From contig DHVL01000059.1 of assembly GCA_002412645.1 (NCBI GenBank), positions 1 to 14,594 on the forward strand: a stretch of 14,594 nt of DNA, read 5' to 3'. Of this stretch, positions 12,485-14,594 are shown piece after piece. The notes beneath the pieces were generated by a model. The model was not told where the DNA came from and did no database searches. It worked only from the letters and a program-made list of their open reading frames with translations. This DNA comes from Candidatus Dojkabacteria bacterium UBA5209. GTDB lineage: Bacteria > Patescibacteriota > Dojkabacteria > SC72. Numbering within the stretch: position 1 is the first letter of the stretch; each line of letters opens with the position of its first letter. A program made the position numbers and the translations under genes.

Positions 12485-13955
12485 TACCATCTTCCAACCT
12501 GTCTTGCGTTGTTGCATATAGGGTCATTAATAAATCTCCCTTCTTTACCTTATCCCCTACCATCTTCTCCATATATATACCTGCTTCTTTAATCTTAGGA
12601 GTTCCTAATGCTCTGGCAATCTCTACAATCTCTCTAGTACATATATATTTAATCTCAAAATCTTTAGGGGCAACAACTTCATGTTTCAATGTCCCAGGCT
12701 CTAAATCTGCTGCTTTAACTTCACTTTTTGCACCTTGCGCTTTGGCTATCTCCCAGAATTTCTTCAATGCTTTCCCTGAGTCCAACAGTTCTCGAGCAAG
12801 TTTTTTACCCTCCCCCTTCTTTGCTTTCCCGTTGTGTTCAAAAATCTCAGATGCCATAGCTACTACTGTCTCCTCCATACCAAGAGGACGTTTCTCATCT
12901 CTCTCCAATACTCTTAAACAATCTCTCATCTCTAAGATAGGGCCTACTCCATTACCATCAGGTCCTTTAACAACTCTTTTAAATGTTACACACTTAATAC
13001 CAAACTGATCGAAAAGTTTCTCGAACTCCCTACTCAAAAATTCCAAGTCATCAGGCCTTTCTAACTTACTACCCTTACCGTAAGGGAGATCAATTAGAAC
13101 AGAGGTTACACCCATAGCTATCTTTTTAGCTACGATACTAACTAACACCTTTTGGAATTCCTGAATCTTAAGGGATCTCTCCACATTGATAATCTCATCA
13201 TCAGCTGGGGCTAAATACAATGAGCCTCCCCATATCATACATGCACCAACCTTAGCTACAACCTCATATACTTTCTTTTTAGTCACAGAAACAGGCATAA
13301 CGGTCTCTAAGATATCAGTTGTACCTGCAGGGGATGTAATAGCTCTTGTGGAACTATTAGGAATCACCAACCCAGTAGCTGCAAGTATAGGAACTAAGAT
13401 AGGGGTGATACCCTTACCTGCTGTACCACCAATGGAGTGCTTATCTACTACTAACTCTTTGTTATTTTTAATATATTTAAAATCCAATATCTCTCCAGAA
13501 CCGGCCATACCCTTGGTCATCCACTTAATTTCGTCATTATCAAAACCAGGATTAAAGAAGGTAGACACAAAGAAGGCTACCTCTGTCTCTTTAAGCTTAC
13601 GAGACCCAATATCTTCCATAATTGCAAGTATCTCTTCCTCATTTAGACGATGACCAGAGATCTTTTTCTTAATAGCTTCTAGCGACTTACTAGCGTTAGG
13701 TATATCTATCATTACCTTCGCACCCTCAGGGATATGATATTCCTCAGGAATCTCCTCATACAGACCCACTTCTCCTATACTTACCTTGGTATCTGTAATT
13801 ATAACTTTTACGTAAAGCTCAACATCCCTGTAACCAAGTAAAACTATCTCCCCCTCATTGATACCAAGATCATCAGCATCACTCTGATGTACTACAATGA
13901 ACAGGTCTTTACCCGCTCCCAGATCAATCTTTTTGCTCTTTAGGTACATTGCCAT
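12447..13955 (-). CDS. deoA: AMP phosphorylase
   Basis: Phosphorolyses AMP (and other NMPs) to adenine and ribose-1,5-bisphosphate, step one of the archaeal-type AMP pathway. An N-terminal ~85-residue domain (YLKSKKIDLGAGKDLFIVVH) marks this class and is absent from short thymidine/pyrimidine phosphorylases (~430 aa); the length of 502 fits AMP phosphorylase. Phosphate and nucleotide sites are seen in VVDKHSIGGTAGKGITP (169-185) and SSTRAITSPAGTTDILE (201-217). ATG GCA ATG gives two adjacent starts; the first is used, with no Shine-Dalgarno. It follows the ribose-1,5-bisphosphate isomerase gene by 18 bp, which supports AMP over thymidine as substrate. Codon use is broader (CGA, CGT, GCC) than in neighbours, suggesting acquisition by transfer. 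The archaeal name deoA is used by homology. Confidence 0.93.
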   Translation of the reverse strand: MAMYLKSKKIDLGAGKDLFIVVHQSDADDLGINEGEIVLLGYRDVELYVKVIITDTKVSIGEVGLYEEIPEEYHIPEGAKVMIDIPNASKSLEAIKKKISGHRLNEEEILAIMEDIGSRKLKETEVAFFVSTFFNPGFDNDEIKWMTKGMAGSGEILDFKYIKNNKELVVDKHSIGGTAGKGITPILVPILAATGLVIPNSSTRAITSPAGTTDILETVMPVSVTKKKVYEVVAKVGACMIWGGSLYLAPADDEIINVERSLKIQEFQKVLVSIVAKKIAMGVTSVLIDLPYGKGSKLERPDDLEFLSREFEKLFDQFGIKCVTFKRVVKGPDGNGVGPILEMRDCLRVLERDEKRPLGMEETVVAMASEIFEHNGKAKKGEGKKLARELLDSGKALKKFWEIAKAQGAKSEVKAADLEPGTLKHEVVAPKDFEIKYICTREIVEIARALGTPKIKEAGIYMEKMVGDKVKKGDLLMTLYATTQDRLEDGINAVDLKELFEI

Positions 13956-13973
13956 ACTAGTAAGTTATTAAAA

Positions 13974-14594
13974 TTAAGATTCAAAAAGCCAAGGATATTT
14001 AGCACGAACAACATCAGCAATTTCCTTAGGTTTTAATATACCAAATTCGGTCAGAAAGCCAGTGACAAGACCACTGTCTACTATCTCGAACGCAGGGTTG
14101 TAAATGGAAAGACCATCAGGAGCATCAGGCCATAACTCCTTACTCTCTCTTACTTCGATAGTAAGGGAGTCTACCCCAATATGAGGATCTACCTTCAAAA
14201 GTGGTGAAACAACATAAACAGGCTTACTTGCATGGTATGCAGACATAGCAATACCCCAGCTCCCTATCTTGTTTATACAGTACCCCTTTATTGTAATTTG
14301 ATCACTACCAATGAACACAGCATCTATTGGTACAGAACCCCTACCAATAACAAAAGACTCTGCTGCACTATCAGCAATCATAGTAGTAGAAATACCGTCC
14401 TCTAAAAGACTTTTAGCAGTTTTTCTACCTTGGAATAAAGGTCTAGTTTCTGTACATACAACATCAAAAGATTCCTTCCCTTCCCCTATCCCCTTCATCA
14501 CTGCAACAGCAGTAGAAGAGTGACAATGAGTAAGAACATTTTCAAAAAATTTTAATCTAGGAACACCCAACTCCACTATAGCTCTCTTACTATC
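13974..14594 (-). CDS. Ribose-1,5-bisphosphate isomerase (partial, 5' end outside)
   Basis: Converts ribose-1,5-bisphosphate to ribulose-1,5-bisphosphate, step two of the AMP pathway, which supplies RuBisCO. It belongs to the eIF2B/MtnA-like family. The frame stays open through the window edge: six codons (DSKRAI) precede the GTG at 14576 and continue the family sequence, so about 100 N-terminal residues are missing rather than the gene starting there. VLTHCHSS carries the catalytic Cys (codon 14525-14523). TETRPLFQGRKTA and FIGSDQI follow, with the catalytic Asp at codon 14303-14301. THCHSS and TETRP favour this isomerase over methylthioribose-1-phosphate isomerase (THCNAG, DETRP). The gene is cotranscribed with AMP phosphorylase, 18 bp apart. 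Confidence 0.92.
   Translation of the reverse strand, partial: DSKRAIVELGVPRLKFFENVLTHCHSSTAVAVMKGIGEGKESFDVVCTETRPLFQGRKTAKSLLEDGISTTMIADSAAESFVIGRGSVPIDAVFIGSDQITIKGYCINKIGSWGIAMSAYHASKPVYVVSPLLKVDPHIGVDSLTIEVRESKELWPDAPDGLSIYNPAFEIVDSGLVTGFLTEFGILKPKEIADVVRAKYPWLFES

Noticed and set aside
12742..13653. Plus-strand open frames inside deoA
   Set aside because: They lie wholly antisense to a conserved enzyme and lack start signals or recognisable motifs.
14576..14594. GTG at 14576 as true start of the isomerase
   Set aside because: The frame stays open to the window edge with family-like residues (DSKRAI), and the N-terminal domain would be missing.
1..14594. tRNA, rRNA, CRISPR array, insertion sequence or transposase
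   Set aside because: Nothing of this kind was seen on either strand; the intergenic regions are short apart from 1-275.

Overview
The window looks like chromosome of a small-genome, AT-rich bacterium of the Candidate Phyla Radiation (CPR/Patescibacteria). Dojkabacteria (WS6) or a relative is my guess; the sequence does not prove the phylum. The argument rests on compact gene packing, SD-less starts on almost every housekeeping gene, extended ribosomal proteins (L31, S18), and an archaeal-type AMP phosphorylase / ribose-1,5-bisphosphate isomerase pair. Both UAA/UAG and UGA are used as stops, so there is no sign of the UGA recoding seen in Gracilibacteria.

Layout. (1) Positions 1-798: a cassette-like segment. 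A ~70-bp direct repeat able to form hairpins flanks a 275-bp leader, rich in competing RNA stems, and a 146-aa unknown two-helix membrane protein. (2) 819-3132, plus strand: promoter, then rpmE (L31), prfA (RF1) and prmC (release-factor methyltransferase), a translation-termination operon. (3) 7971-3129, minus strand: a degenerate actin-like/MutL-like protein, a barrel-sandwich/KOW-like protein, a CtpA-type C-terminal processing protease and an HtrA/DegP protease. This is a four-gene run joining an uncharacterised pair to two envelope proteases. (4) 9298-8069, minus strand: the classical rpsF-ssb-rpsR operon, with a good sigma70-like promoter (9362-9390) and an intrinsic terminator (8021-8048). 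(5) 10523-9399, minus strand: ychF GTPase. (6) 10631-12484, plus strand: an exported, membrane-anchored transglutaminase-like protein. (7) 14594-12447, minus strand: ribose-1,5-bisphosphate isomerase (5' end outside the window), then AMP phosphorylase. These are the first two steps of the archaeal-type AMP salvage route, which usually feeds a form II/III or III RuBisCO; RuBisCO itself is not in the window.

How the genes fit together. Most of the window is core translation and housekeeping. The less ordinary parts are the repeat-flanked membrane-protein cassette with its attenuator-like leader, the actin-like plus barrel-sandwich pair, the likely leaderless promoters (-10 box only about 10 nt from ATG), and the AMP-to-RuBP pathway genes, whose codon use looks more GC-tolerant than their neighbours'. 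Convergent gene pairs overlap at their 3' ends (3129-3132 and 12447-12484) and leave no room for a terminator between them.
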